Assembly (NCBI GenBank): GCA_022747635.1
Contig: JAKTNV010000018.1
Location: 1,663,501 to 1,727,500, forward strand
DNA from: Hetaerina americana
Taxonomy: Eukaryota; Arthropoda; Insecta; Odonata; Calopterygidae
Length of the DNA: 64,000 nt
Reading direction: 5' to 3'
The position numbers and the translations under genes were made by a program. Shown one piece after another: positions 24,121 to 35,220 of this stretch. The notes under the pieces are model-generated. The model saw only the letters and a program-made list of their open reading frames with translations, ran no database searches and was not told the DNA's origin. The stretch's first letter is position 1, and the number at the start of each line of letters is the position of its first letter.

Positions 24121-24298
24121 GAACACTTCTCCATGTATTTCGCTTCTCGGAATACTCTGCATGAGTGAAACGACCTCAAACCTGCGCATGCGTGTTGAGG
24201 GGGAATGTTGCTTCCACATGCCACCAGGAGTGCTTCTTAAGGTTATATTTCTTGTGGTCTGCAAGCATGTGTGCATTAGTTTTCAGCCCACCCTCGTA

Positions 24299-26880
24299 AT
24301 TGTGCTCGCCAGTGTCAACATTTGTTTCGACGTTTCAGTTTCTGCATGAGCGACGAAGAACTATCAGTGAAAGGAATTGCGCTGTAAATCACAAATAACT
24401 TGAAATTAAAAGTTTAATTTATCTCTAGTCGTTTTTATTAGCCTTAGTTAAAAAGTTCCTTTTTAGCTTGGAATTCGAATTTTTATAAGGCTTGGTTTTT
24501 TTAGTGAATCCAACGAATCCGGTTTACCTTGCGGAGGGATAATAAATATCCAGTCGTCAAAATGCTAATTTGACCATCAAAAGTTTTCCTAATTTATTTT
24601 GTAATAGCCCTTGCAAGTTTTGTCTGTGTGTGTGTGTGTGTCTGTCCCTTTGCCTTTTTCCGCTCCCCTATCAATGTTAATATTTCCTCAAAAACGCGTC
24701 ATTTTATGGTTTTTTGGCCGTGTGTCATTTCTTTTGGTGGTGTCATAAAAAATCCCATTCTTGACCTTAATATACTGTGGAAACCCTTCCGTGCGCCCGC
24801 TTTTTTGTCCATTCCCCTCGTCGAAGTTGGACCTTTTTCCGAGGCGTGGGAGATTCCGAAAGATCTCGGGGGGAATCTTGAGTTTCCTCACTGCTGCATA
24901 TAATTATCCCTTATCTGCCCACGGGAAGGAGACGAGACTTTCAATCAAATCTCTTTCTGAAGGTATCAAGGGAAGCTTAAAATGTTTTTAATTGTCGGCT
25001 CTTAATGCATCGGGCGGGAATGAAAAGCGCGCGTTAAAAAAGGAATGAGCTGGGCGTTTTTTTTTGATGAAATAAAAAGGTGGCTTTGATTATTGTAAAG
25101 CCGCGTGTGAGAATTTTTCTGTAACAAAAAGTCGCATTTGCGTCGGTGAATTGTTTTTCGCACTAACGCTTGAATCCGCTTTTCAAGATAAGAAACGTTC
25201 CTTGTTTATTTATTTTCTTTTTGCATTTCCTGGTTAATAATTTTTTTTTCGTTTTTCTTTTTGCTTTCAGCGCGACGTGGATATAATCTGGATTCACGTT
25301 GCTCGTAAAAAATTTCGAAATGCGTAGAGAACGACTGGGATTTGTGAAAATAAATTTTCATTGATAATCTGATGAAAGTGGAGGTTTTTTTTGCACGCTT
25401 GCTGTTCTCATGGCGATGAACATGCACCTTTGACCTTATGTTGTATCCCCAGTCGTTGCTAATATATTTGTAGCGAAATTACGTTTATCCGCAGTCGTTT
25501 TCGCTGATAATGGAAGCACTCATCCTATTCGGCGATGCTCCCCACTGACGTACCAGCAGCTTCTATCATACAGTTGTAAAAGTCATTAATCCGTATTATT
25601 TACGTTAGTTTGCCCACCTTTTACTATTCCTTCTTGTGAGATGGATTTGAGAAATATTTTCTGCATTCCGGCATTAATTTGGTACAATTTAATAATCTCA
25701 GATTTCATTTTGTCACGCTTAATTTGTCCATTTTGATTGTGTGAAACGGAGCCAGGGGAGCACGCGTAATTAGGAGGAGGCAATGGCATCCATATCCACG
25801 ACATTATCCTTACGTCTTGCCCGCTATTGCGACGATGGAATTAATTCAGTGGTCGACATTGGTCGCAGAAAAAGTAGAATCATTAGCTTATCAATTATAT
25901 CCTTCCACCAAATTTATATTTTCCAATTTAATCAACAATAGTGCTCTTTATACTCCGCTATTTGTTGCCCGAGGCGAAAATTTATACACTTCAAGAAGAC
26001 ATGTTAAAATGTTATACTGTACTCTCGAGCAAAATTACCATCAATTGGAATTCTTATTTTAGATTCCCTGGCCTAAATTCAGATTTCAATGAAACAATTT
26101 TTCTGTTTAATTCGAAAAATGAAATCTATCAATTTTAGAAATAATAGATAGATGCATAAAAAATTGTTCGTCAATGAAAGAACTTATGTGAACTAAAGTT
26201 TTTTCTCTGGTATCGCGCGTGTAAAGTGCAAATGGCCTCGGTCGATGAGACACCTATTAAGTAACAAACACTACTGCCATGTTGGAAGTAGAGGACTCCT
26301 TGAGTGAAACGTTTGATGTCTTTGGCTGACAGGCATCCGTCGCGCGTGGTGCCTTTGGTGCTTGTGGTTATTCACCGCGACAATCTTTTTTGACTGTTGA
26401 ACGCGTTTCTGGTCTTAGCGGACATCGCATCCCCCGAAGGCATTTGGTTCCAATTCCTTCCAGATTTCATTCGTCATTTGCTCGCATCGCGCCATTTTGC
26501 ATTTTCATTCTTCTGCAGCGTCCGTTAGAACGCATGTTCCGCCGTACTCGTATCTCATTCAGCCTAGTCTTCCAAAAGTCTCGGAATTAATTCCTTCGCG
26601 AATTAAACTCCCAATGTTTCCCGTGTTTTTTAAATCGTTTCCGATATTCCCTCCGCGCCCATTTCATTTTCACTCTCGTGATTGGCCGGAGATCCTGTTA
26701 TTGAAGAAAGTGACAAAGAAGGAGATATCAGCAGTAAGTAACCGTAAGTCACTGTGCCAATCCTCACACTGCCAAACGAAATGTTGTTTGGAAAGAAGGG
26801 AGGAGGGCGCTGTGTGATCCAATGGTGAGGTCCGCGGCGGGTGTGAAAAGCTAGAGATCTTGCCGTGGAAGCGGTGATCT
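24299..26880. other. No feature recognised
   Basis: AT-rich DNA with a (GT)n run at 24622-24641. No coding evidence or shared repeat. Confidence 0.5.
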
Positions 26881-28300
26881 CTCATTGTTCATCACGTCTT
26901 CTTCAGACCTTTCAGCATCGCGTCGCTTAAGTCACCCCTCCCCGCCTCCGATTCATTATCCCCCGCCAACCCTATCCAATGTTCTCTCCGCTCGCCCTCC
27001 TCCTGCTTATTCCGCCGCTCCCTACTCCATTCCAGTCCCCCTCAAGCCGGCCCCGCAGAAAGAAGGCTGCTCCTGGGTACTTAACCAACTCCCACGGTCT
27101 ATAGATCCGCGTTTAGTCGGCCGGCCCTTTCCCATCCGCCTTCCGCCCGGCCCCTTCTCATTCCCGCCCGAAAGAAATCCAGGAGCCCGTCTTCCGTCGC
27201 CCCCTCGGGGAAGGCGGCCGCATGAATGTTAAGTGCTGATTTTAATTCCCTTCCCTTTAGTATTTGTTATGTTAATCTCCCTCGTTTTCCTCCTCTATTG
27301 TGTAAAACCCGAGTAGCCAGGGTGGGATGGGGAGGAATCAGCGCTGGAGCGTGGTTAAAGGCTTTCTAAAGGTAGGTAGCGGCTCGGGCGGATTTTTATT
27401 CGAAGGTATGGTGCGTGGAGAAGGGGAGGGGTCAAGGGGTCAGGCGGGAACTTACGACAATTAAGTGTTTCTCTCTCCCTCCTCCCCCTTCTCAATCCCT
27501 CTCGGGACGCGGTGGGTTTTAAGCCGAGCGGAGGGTATATAGTATGTCCCTCCTCGGCCAAAAGAGGACTCTGCGGCCTTTATCGCTCCTCTTCTTTTTT
27601 CCAACGTCTCCTCCCCTGGGCTCGTGTATTCTTCTTCTTTCGGTCGTGGTTTCCGAGTCGTGCGCCGCTGTTACAGGTTATCGGTACCGCACCGCCGCCC
27701 CTGCCTTCCGTTTTCCCCCTCCCCATCCACCGCCAGAGAGAGGGACGGCCGTGGGATCGACTCGATGGGCGAGATTTCTCGATCCGTGGGATGGTCGTTC
27801 GCCTGTCGTGCGGTCTATGTCACGCTGTCGCCTTTCTCACCGCCATCTTTGTTCACGGGTCCTCAGCGCAGACGCCCCGCGGTATGCGTCTTCTGTCTGC
27901 CCCGGACGCCGGGTTGTGTGATGCCGGCCGTCCCATGCGCGCCCGGCCTGGGGGGGAGGGGGGTCACGCGGTGTCTGCGCCCTCGCAGCGTGACAGGTGG
28001 AATGGAGACTCTCTCTCGGAACTCTCTCTCTCCCCTTCGGATTCTCTACCCCGCCCGCTTTGCTTTACATGGAGTATTTCGTGTCAAAGAGCTTGTTTCT
28101 TAATTGCGTCACGCCTTTTGCCGAGAAGGAAGTAACAAATAAGGCGGGTGTGTGTGGAGGGGGTTGGGGGAGGAAGCCATGGGAACGGGGGGAGGGCGCA
28201 GGGCCTCGGAGAAGAAAGCTCTCTCTTAAAAATGATATCCGCTCTCCCTTCACGTCGCCCTGCTCTCGGTGATTCATAACCACCGAGGCATGAGTGCTGT
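26881..28300. other. GC-rich islands
   Basis: Two GC/CpG-rich blocks (about 26890-27220 and 27470-28260), C/T-rich on the plus strand in the first and mixed in the second. Frames up to 207 codons occur, but several overlapping frames are open on the same strand with Arg/Pro/Ser-rich content. This is composition, not recognisable coding. A promoter-type CpG island cannot be excluded. Confidence 0.4.
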
Positions 28301-28770
28301 CGCTACGAGTGAAAGGACGTCCAAATTAATATCGTCTCGTGTGCTTTTGTTCAGTTGTGAACATGTTTAAATTTTTTTTGTGAGTTCCCATCTATTTCCG
28401 GGCCGGTTGCATGCCGAAGTACGTGAAGTCAATGCTGTTGCACGAAGTTGAAGGAGATGCCTTTTTTTTTCTTCTCCCGGGCATCGGTCGAAATTTACAC
28501 TATGTGCGAAATGCTCGTTTCATTTCTGTGAAATGTTTTATAATGTTGTTCGGCATTCTGGGTCGGTCTAAATTTAGTTACGATTGATGTTTTGGGGTGG
28601 AGCATGTATTTAAACATCTCAGAGTCTGTGTGAAATCTCCAAATAAAGATAAAAGGAAATAAGAATTATTGCAGAAGGAAGTCGACATCGCAGCAGCATC
28701 GCATCTGTTGATATCATGCAGTATTCTATCTAAATATTGAAAACTAAACAGTAATATTCATGCGTAGATA
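28301..28770. other. No feature recognised
   Basis: AT-rich spacer. Confidence 0.5.
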
Positions 28771-28771
28771 T

Positions 28772-28831
<60 letters not shown>

Positions 28832-28840
28832 TATACATAT
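28771..28840. repeat. (TA)n/(CA)n microsatellite
   Basis: About 50 bases of alternating TA followed by about 7 CA units. It lies directly beside the 3' end of the LINE fragment that follows. Confidence 0.95.
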
Positions 28841-28857
28841 GTTTGCACCACCTGTCT

Positions 28858-29883
28858 ATCATCTACATCTACATCTACATAATACCCCGCAAGCCGCCGC
28901 AAGGGCGTGTGGCGGGGGGTGTTAGGTCACCAACCGTAAAAACGAAAAATACCACATGCAAAACTCCCTCCATCCAATACTCATGCAAACACATACGCTG
29001 CAAAACAACAAAAAACTGCACCCCAGGATACAGCACGAAAGCCATCCTAAAACACGCAAGCCAGGACACAACAAGCAAGAATGTGAAACATCACTACCAC
29101 ATGAAAATGCACCACAAAACACTCTACCCCCCAAAGAGACAGTAAAAGGAAGGGAATGCGACCCAACGTTGCAGGTAGCAGGAATTTCCCCCCGCCGGGA
29201 GGGAAGAGGGACTGAAAGGGAAACTTAAAAACAGATGAACAGAACACGAATGATGTCATGCGGAAAGAATGGGTTATTATAGCAAAACACATAAGGTTAG
29301 TGGAGGAGCATGCATTTAAGTAGAACTAATTATTTTTTAGACACTGAGGGTGGCAAGTGGAATTTTTACTATCTATAACCCTACAGTTGCTATCCCGTAT
29401 TGTCCGTGGGAAGAAGGAGTCCTTGAGTCGGCTAGTCCTGGCATCTATTTCCCGAATTTTATATACATGATCCAAGCGACCAATGTATGTAGGAGTACGA
29501 ATAATCTGCGAGACCTCGGTGCTGAAACATGCGGATCTGAATTTATTTAATAATTTCAGTCTTGCATTGAATCGTCTCTCTTCTAATGATTCCCACCCCA
29601 AATCCATGAGCATTTCGGTAACGCTTTGCGTTTTATCGTAGGAATTTTTTACAAAACGGGCTGCCCGGCGTTGAACCTTCTCAATTTCCCGAATGAGACC
29701 TTTTTCACTCGGGTCCCACACGCTGCATGCGTATTCTAAATGAGGCCTTACAAGAGCGTGGTAACAACGTTCCTTGACCTTTTAGTCACTTTTGCCGACA
29801 ATGCGTCTAATGAATCCCAATTTTTTATTTGCTTGACCGCAGACTTTACGTATGTGAGTCCCCCAAGTTAAGTGCAATCCTGT
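28858..29883 (-). pseudogene. CR1/L2-like LINE, 5'-truncated copy
   Basis: Minus strand. The 3' end at 28858-28918 has the (CATCTA)n-type tandem repeat and the GC-rich hairpin seen at 48217-48277. A C/A-rich 3' UTR follows, then the end of ORF2: HLTWGTHIRKVCGQANKKLG, a stop codon inside GKSD*KVKERCYHALVRPHL, then EYACSVWDPSEKG, KVQRRAARFVKNSYDK and SFFPRTIRDSNC. These align in order with the last 170 or so residues of the LINE at 48.5-51.6 kb but are clearly diverged. The copy lacks endonuclease and most of the RT, as expected of a 5'-truncated insertion. Confidence 0.9.
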
Positions 29884-30445
29884 TATGCTCAATTACTGAA
29901 ACTTTATTAAACTTTCTTCGAAATATTTTTTTTCTTTTTGGGGGCTCAAAAGATAAACGGCTCGTTGTCAACGAATGTGAAGCTAGAGCGGTGTGCAATA
30001 AATAATCTGTTTCGGATATTCGCTTCATTGCCTAAATGTTGTTTGATATTTATGTTTAAAGACATAATACTATTTTTGGCTATTTTTCTACTCTGTTCTT
30101 TTTATTTGTTCGCAAGCAGCAGAGTACGATTTTTGTGACGCGAATATCTCTAATGGAAGTGGTCAAGTTTTAATTATTATATTATAACTATTATTTTACT
30201 TTTAAGTATAGAAATACTGAGAGTTAGTGTTGTATAGCTCTGAAGGCCTTTTTCATGTATGAGTTGTAGCGTCCAGCGCATCTTGATTTACGAAGACAGT
30301 GCCATGGAATTAGATTTCATTAGTTTGCCTGTCTGGTCTGAGCTACACACATGTTAAGGCCTAATAACAACGCCAGTCTTTTTAGGCTTTCGCCTTTACA
30401 TCTGCCTGTATTAAATTATAACCACAAGTAGGTTTTTATTTATTT
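29884..30445. other. No feature recognised
   Basis: AT-rich spacer. Confidence 0.5.
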
Positions 30446-31100
30446 GTGGTCCGGGGAGATAAATGTGAAGCGGCCATAGGGAGAGACATTATACCCCACT
30501 CATCTGGACCTCGTGCCTACCGCGGCATAGTAACCGCCCCCCTCCCCACGTCCCCCCTCCGTCCCCCGCGAGGCGTCGTGGTCGTCTCGCGCCGACCGAC
30601 CCCTGCCCCCCTGCTGCAAATGAGTCGTGCCTGTGCTCCTCTTAGGAGGCTGGGCAGGAAGTGGGAGAGATGAATGCGAGGTCCACTTGCGACGCCACCG
30701 CAAAACTCACCCCGGCCTTGTTGGAGAGCACGAAAACTCCTTTCGGTCGTACCTTCAAAAGAAGAGTTAGTTCCCCTAATTTACAACGGCCGCTCTCCGT
30801 CTTAACCATTTCCAATTCTCCGTCTCTCTCTTTCGTCTGCACGACCCTTCGGCACATGCCCAGTAGTAGGTCGTGTGTGCCTCTCTCCCCTCCACTCCCA
30901 TTCGCCTTCTTATCCAGTGAGGAGGGGGGAATTAGTGCGAGAATGGCACGGCATCGCTCGTGACAGTGGCCGCCTATCCGCCGTCGTCGTTAATTCGGAG
31001 GCGTGCGATGGTGGGAACGGGCCGGTCGAAGCATTCGGCGGTAGGACGTGCATCAATCAATCCGTGCATTTTTTGTGTGTGTGTGTGTGTGTTCAGCGAT
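30446..31100. other. GC-rich island with (GT)n
   Basis: Mixed GC-rich DNA with a TGTGTG run at 31075-31092. Short frames only; no domain recognised. Confidence 0.4.
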
Positions 31101-31489
31101 AGGATTTGTTCGCAAGTCGGTAATGTTTACAGCCGTCCGATGCTGGCCAATGGGTTTACGTACGTTCCAATAGCATTTCGTTGAAAGCTTTATGGCACAT
31201 ATTAAGACTGAAAATAATGGGAAAGGACGCGGGTACCCTTGACTTCTCGGAGAACGCTCCTCTTAGCGGAACGAGTTCTATCGTGATTTCCCAACAACGA
31301 ATGCACGGATCTACGTCACTTTTAACATTTCAAAAGTAAACTATTCCTCACATTTCCCTCTCATTTTGTACTTGTAAATTTCCGACAATAATGTAAATTA
31401 ACCAGGTGTCGAAATTGCACGGTAAATGAATTGAAGAGAAGAATCTTATCTACTTATTGTAGTGTCGGATGTCTGGTTACATTTTGTAA

Positions 31490-31562
31490 GGTTGGACTAA
31501 GAAATGTATTGTCGACCCATAAGCGGTGTCCATCCAAAACCTACTCTCCCGGATAGAATATC
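31490..31562 (+). mobile_element. RTE-type 3' end fragment
   Basis: GTGTCCATCCAAAACCTACTCTCCCGGATAGAAT matches the RTE 3' signature (GTCCATCCAAAAACCTACCTTAACCGGTAGAT) with several changes. Only the extreme 3' end is recognisable. Confidence 0.55.
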
Positions 31563-31904
31563 AACATGAATAATTATCAACTAAACTATTACAATTTTCA
31601 TGATGACGTAAATATGTGTTAAAATGCTACAGTTCCACGATGGACTTATTCCAAGGACTGAACGTTGTCTGCTTTAGCGACTTGGTCGTGAGCGTTTGCA
31701 ATATATTTATTGTGCCTGTATTAAATATTTTCAGATGAACTTTTTCCTAATCAGATGAGTGCCTGATTTAGATTGCATTTTATTATTAATCCTTAACCCA
31801 TTTTCTTCCAAGCAATCAGGATATAAGCAGGAATTTTCGGGTCAAGTCCAAGGTTCCTTCGAATCAAGTCTTCGACGAGTTTGCGGTCCAGGAGTGAGTG
31901 CTTT
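31563..31904. other. No feature recognised
   Basis: AT-rich spacer. Confidence 0.5.
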
Positions 31905-31972
31905 TAAAAGGTCATTTTGTTTGTAGTCTGCAAGCATGCGTGCATTAGGTTTCAGCCCACCCGCGTACATTT
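31905..31972 (-). mobile_element. Solo mariner end (family of 23174-24296)
   Basis: Reverse complement begins TACGCGGGTGGGCTGAAACC and continues TAATGCACGCATGCTTGCAG and ACTACAAACAAAATGACC. This parallels the right terminal repeat of the 23.2-kb mariner, including the following AAGCACT...CTCCTGG stretch near 31885. No second end is visible nearby. Confidence 0.7.
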
Positions 31973-32013
31973 ACGATCCTCGTATAGAATGCACGTCCCT
32001 CTTTTTATCCGCC

Positions 32014-32060
32014 ATCTTAGATAGTGCGGCAACATAACTTCTTTTTTTCAATTCAATTTA
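32014..32060. mobile_element. Solo terminal repeat of the 39.1-kb mariner family
   Basis: TAGTGCGGCAACATAACTTC followed by a T run matches GGTGCGGCAACACAACTTCC at the right end of the 38.6-39.2 kb remnant, and about 11427-11460. Only one end is seen. Confidence 0.5.
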
Positions 32061-32199
32061 GGTGGGAATAAAGGATATTACGTTTCCGCGCCGTGTACTT
32101 CCTTCGAACCCTCGAAAACCAGGGATATAGAAATGAGAACCCGCTGCTGGTTTATAATTATTTATTTTCTCAAGATGTTTCAAGGGTTACCTCTATTAT

Positions 32200-33634
32200 A
32201 TTCCTATCCCCTCCTTGCGAATGTGTCTGATCAATCAATGCCTTACTCTTTTTTCCTTTTCCTCAAGTTTTATTTCACCCTCCTTAAATCTCCCATTTTC
32301 CATCTCCTCCACTCCTTTTACCGGTGGTGCTCTGCGTATCCCACTGCCACTCCACCCCACGCATTCGCCCCATTCCCCCCCCCCCTCTCCCTCCTTCCCC
32401 GGTGATTTACTTCTCCGCTCGCCTCATTCGCCGCGGGGGCCCTCCCGCCTCCCGGCCTCCGCTCTCGGCCTCCGGAAGTGATCCACTGCCGCATTTCCCA
32501 CACTCTGCTGCCCCTGGGGTCTTTCGGTCGCTAATGTCGGCCGGGCCAGCGAGTTAAAGTGGGAGATTTTTCAGCGCGCTTAGGGTCTGCGAGGGGCGTT
32601 CGGCGGAGGGGTGTGTTCAAGGGGGGTGGGGAGTGTAGGGAGATCGGGGATGTATTAGGGATTCCTCGGAGACCGCACATCTCCTCGGTAACACACTGTC
32701 GTGTGTTAACCCACCCCATCCCTCCCTCCTCATTCCTCCTCGCCCTCATTCTGCGGCGTTTTCGGGCCGCGGGGTCGCCGGGGGCGGGAAGGGGAGAGGG
32801 GGCCGTGGCATGCATGTGTTTGGAATGAAGCGGGGGATTGAAGAGGGGTGGTGGGAACTCGGACAGTGGCGAGCAAATGGCCTTCTCTTGTTCACGGGAC
32901 CTTCCCTCCCCTTTCTCCTCCTCACTCCCCTTCCTTCCACTCTCCTCCTGCGATCCCTCCCCCTACGCTTTCGAATTTCCATCCTGGAAGAGTCGCCCTT
33001 CCGATTCCGCCGCAATCCTCTTTGTCGACGGGACATTTATTTTCATTCAAGTGTGTCTCGACTCTTTGTTATTTTATTTAATATTTTCCACTTCGACCGC
33101 GAACTTACAAGAGACTTTGCGATACAAATCTTATTTATTTGATCTCCTTCCTTTTTTATAAAAAGAAACAATTCTGTTTAGAAATCACCTGCGCAGAGAT
33201 GTTTTACTTAGAGGTTGATTACTAGTTTTCGCTAACTGATGATGAGTAACTGAAACCGTGATCCTAAAGTGTGGGTATGTGCATTGCAGGATGCTCTTTC
33301 ACTGAGCTTAAATATACGAAGAAGCATGAAAAATATTCAGTCTACGGTTTTTACTTAGATGTCACGGAACCTGTGTCATTCCGAGTCCTCGTCCGCTTGC
33401 GTTCGAGATAAATTTTCAATATATGATTCCGGCGTCGTGTGATTCTTTTTTTTAAGCACGTACGTGTCCCTCCTTCATGGAGCCACTATGGCTACTTCTG
33501 CGAGGGATTCATTAAAAACGTGAATCAGAGCCCACCACACCGATTTTCTGAATCGCATCTGTTACACAATCAATCACCTTCCTGCGACATTTCGCGAGGT
33601 TCCCGCGTGACTTGGGCGTAATTTGGTTTCACTA
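32200..33634. other. Pyrimidine-rich island and AT-rich flank
   Basis: 32270-33020 is C/T-rich then GC-rich, with open low-complexity frames on both strands. 33060-33634 is AT-rich. No gene recognised. Confidence 0.4.
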
Positions 33635-34807
33635 CGAGGGTAATTTGAAAAGCCAGGTGTATGCGAGGGTAATTTGAAATCTTTTGGGATAGATTAGAGA
33701 TAAACGACTTAACTCGGTGAAACTTTTATCATTTTTCTGTGTAGTCTCCCTGTACACTTGGTCCAGCGATGCTCCCATGTCTTCATCCCGTTTTGAAAAT
33801 AAGATTCCTTCGGACCTGGAGAATACCACCCGTCTACTACTTTGGCTGTCATTTCTTTGCTTGGAGAGAATCCCCGTCCACCGAGGACAATGTTGAGCTC
33901 ACAGAAGAGACGGACATCTGATGGAGCCAAACCAGGCGAATAAGGCGGGTGTGGCAACAATTGGCACTTGCGTCTAGGCGTGCATTGTCTTTATGAAATA
34001 TGAATTTCTTCCTTGACAAACCTGGCCTTTTTTCGTATAACGTTTTCTGTAGTTGGTCCGGGAGGTTAGCATGGTATTTTCCAGTAATTGTTTGACCAGT
34101 GGGAGGATAATATATCAGCAGAATCCCTTTCCAATCCCAGAAAACTGAAGCCATCACCTTTCCGGCCAACCGTATTGACTTCGCTTTCTTTGGCGGTGGT
34201 GAATCAGCATTTTTCCTCTGCTTTGATTACTGTTTTGTCCCTGGGGTATAGAGTAGTGGACTCAAATTTCATCTGTGGTCGCAAACCAGCGCAGAAAAAC
34301 TTGTTTGGTGCACTTAGAACGGGTCAAATATTCTTCGAAATCGTCAATTCTGATGCGTTAGTGATCCTGCGTCAAGAGTCGCGGCATCTGTCTGTATTAT
34401 AATTGTAGATGGCATCCCTATAGATTCAGCGATTACTCGCACTCTCAGTCGGCGATCCTCCATGACTAATTAATGCACTTTTTCAATAGTTACTGGGGTA
34501 GTGGCCAGACATTTTGGTACATGAAGGAGCCGAGTCCCCTGTCCGAGTGCTCTGAAAGTCGGCACGAATTTCCTTTGCTTCAATACCTTCTTTGCGAAGT
34601 ATTTAATCACTCCACGAATCTCAATTTTTTCCACCTTCGCAAATACACGAGAGCAATCACAGAGAGGCGTCCGCACCATAGATCTCTTTCCAGAGCAATG
34701 AAGAGTTACGTTTTTACCCATAAAGGATTACCTATTACTACGCGGGAAATTCGTTACGCTACCGCTGACACCTGATGGTGATGGCCACTGTCCTTCAAAC
34801 TCCCGCG
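33635..34807 (-). mobile_element. Mariner element with pseudogenised transposase
   Basis: Flanked by TA, with ends CGAGGGTAATTTGAAAA (left) and, reverse complemented, CGCGGGAGTTTGAAGGA (right). Minus-strand translation in shifting frames gives KVEKIEIRGVIKYF (helix-turn-helix start), GKVMASVFWDWKGILLIYY, GQTITGKYHANLPDQL, KKFIFHKDNARLDAS, LPHPPYSPGLAPSDVRLF and SYFQNGMKTWEHRWTKC. The order is that of a DD34D mariner. A frameshift separates the HKDNAR and PHPPYSP segments; the SPDLAPSD motif has Gly for Asp at its first position but retains the Asp of APSD. At about 1.17 kb it is near full length but dead. The left end carries a second GCGAGGGTAATTTGAAAT about 28 bases inward. Confidence 0.9.
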
Positions 34808-35220
34808 TATTTCCCCAAGATCCAGCATTGGGGATATCTTCACGTTGGCCGTCATTTCTTTGTCAAAGAATGAAATCGCGCGCAACGCGACGAAATGCGA
34901 ACTTCTGGAGAGGAAGGAGATTGCGTAACGCTTCTAAAGGCGCCGTGGTTTGTTTTGCTGGGACGGTAACTTGGTGTGCAAGTGTCGATGAAGAGGGAGG
35001 GGAAGGTGCAAAGGCGTCCCCGGGAGAAGTGAGGGGAGGAAGGGACCGGCGTCCCTGGATCTTCCGGTGGGTGGTCGGTCCCCCCCCCTCCCCCGACGCT
35101 CTCCCAGCCACCCACCCCCATCGCCTCCTCTCCATTTCGGTCCACTCCCACGCGCCCCTCCCTTCCTTCTAATGGCCGTCTTCAGGGGGGGTTGAGCACG
35201 GCGGCCCTGAACGTTTTCCT
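34808..35220. other. GC-rich island
   Basis: G/A-rich then C-rich DNA with a C run near 35080-35090. No gene recognised. Confidence 0.4.

Larger units (their letters stand above)
23174..24296 (-). mobile_element. Mariner element with TIRs, interrupted by a SINE
   Basis: Imperfect terminal inverted repeats of about 45 bp, flanked by TA. The left end begins CTAGGGTAGGATGAAAAGTA; the right end, reverse complemented, begins CGAGGGTGGGCTGAAAACTA. Both continue with TGCACACATG and GTAGACCACAA or CAGACCACAA. The element is about 1.12 kb including a SINE insertion (about 165 bp); without it, about 0.96 kb, shorter than the usual 1.3 kb, so internal sequence is missing. The SINE lies between two copies of TCTTCCTTGGA (23635-23645 and 23801-23811), consistent with an 11-bp target duplication. 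Confidence 0.9.

Noticed and set aside
27512..28135. 207-codon frame in the GC-rich block
   Set aside because: Three overlapping plus-strand frames are open over the same stretch; Ser/Pro/Arg-rich; no domain or splice support.
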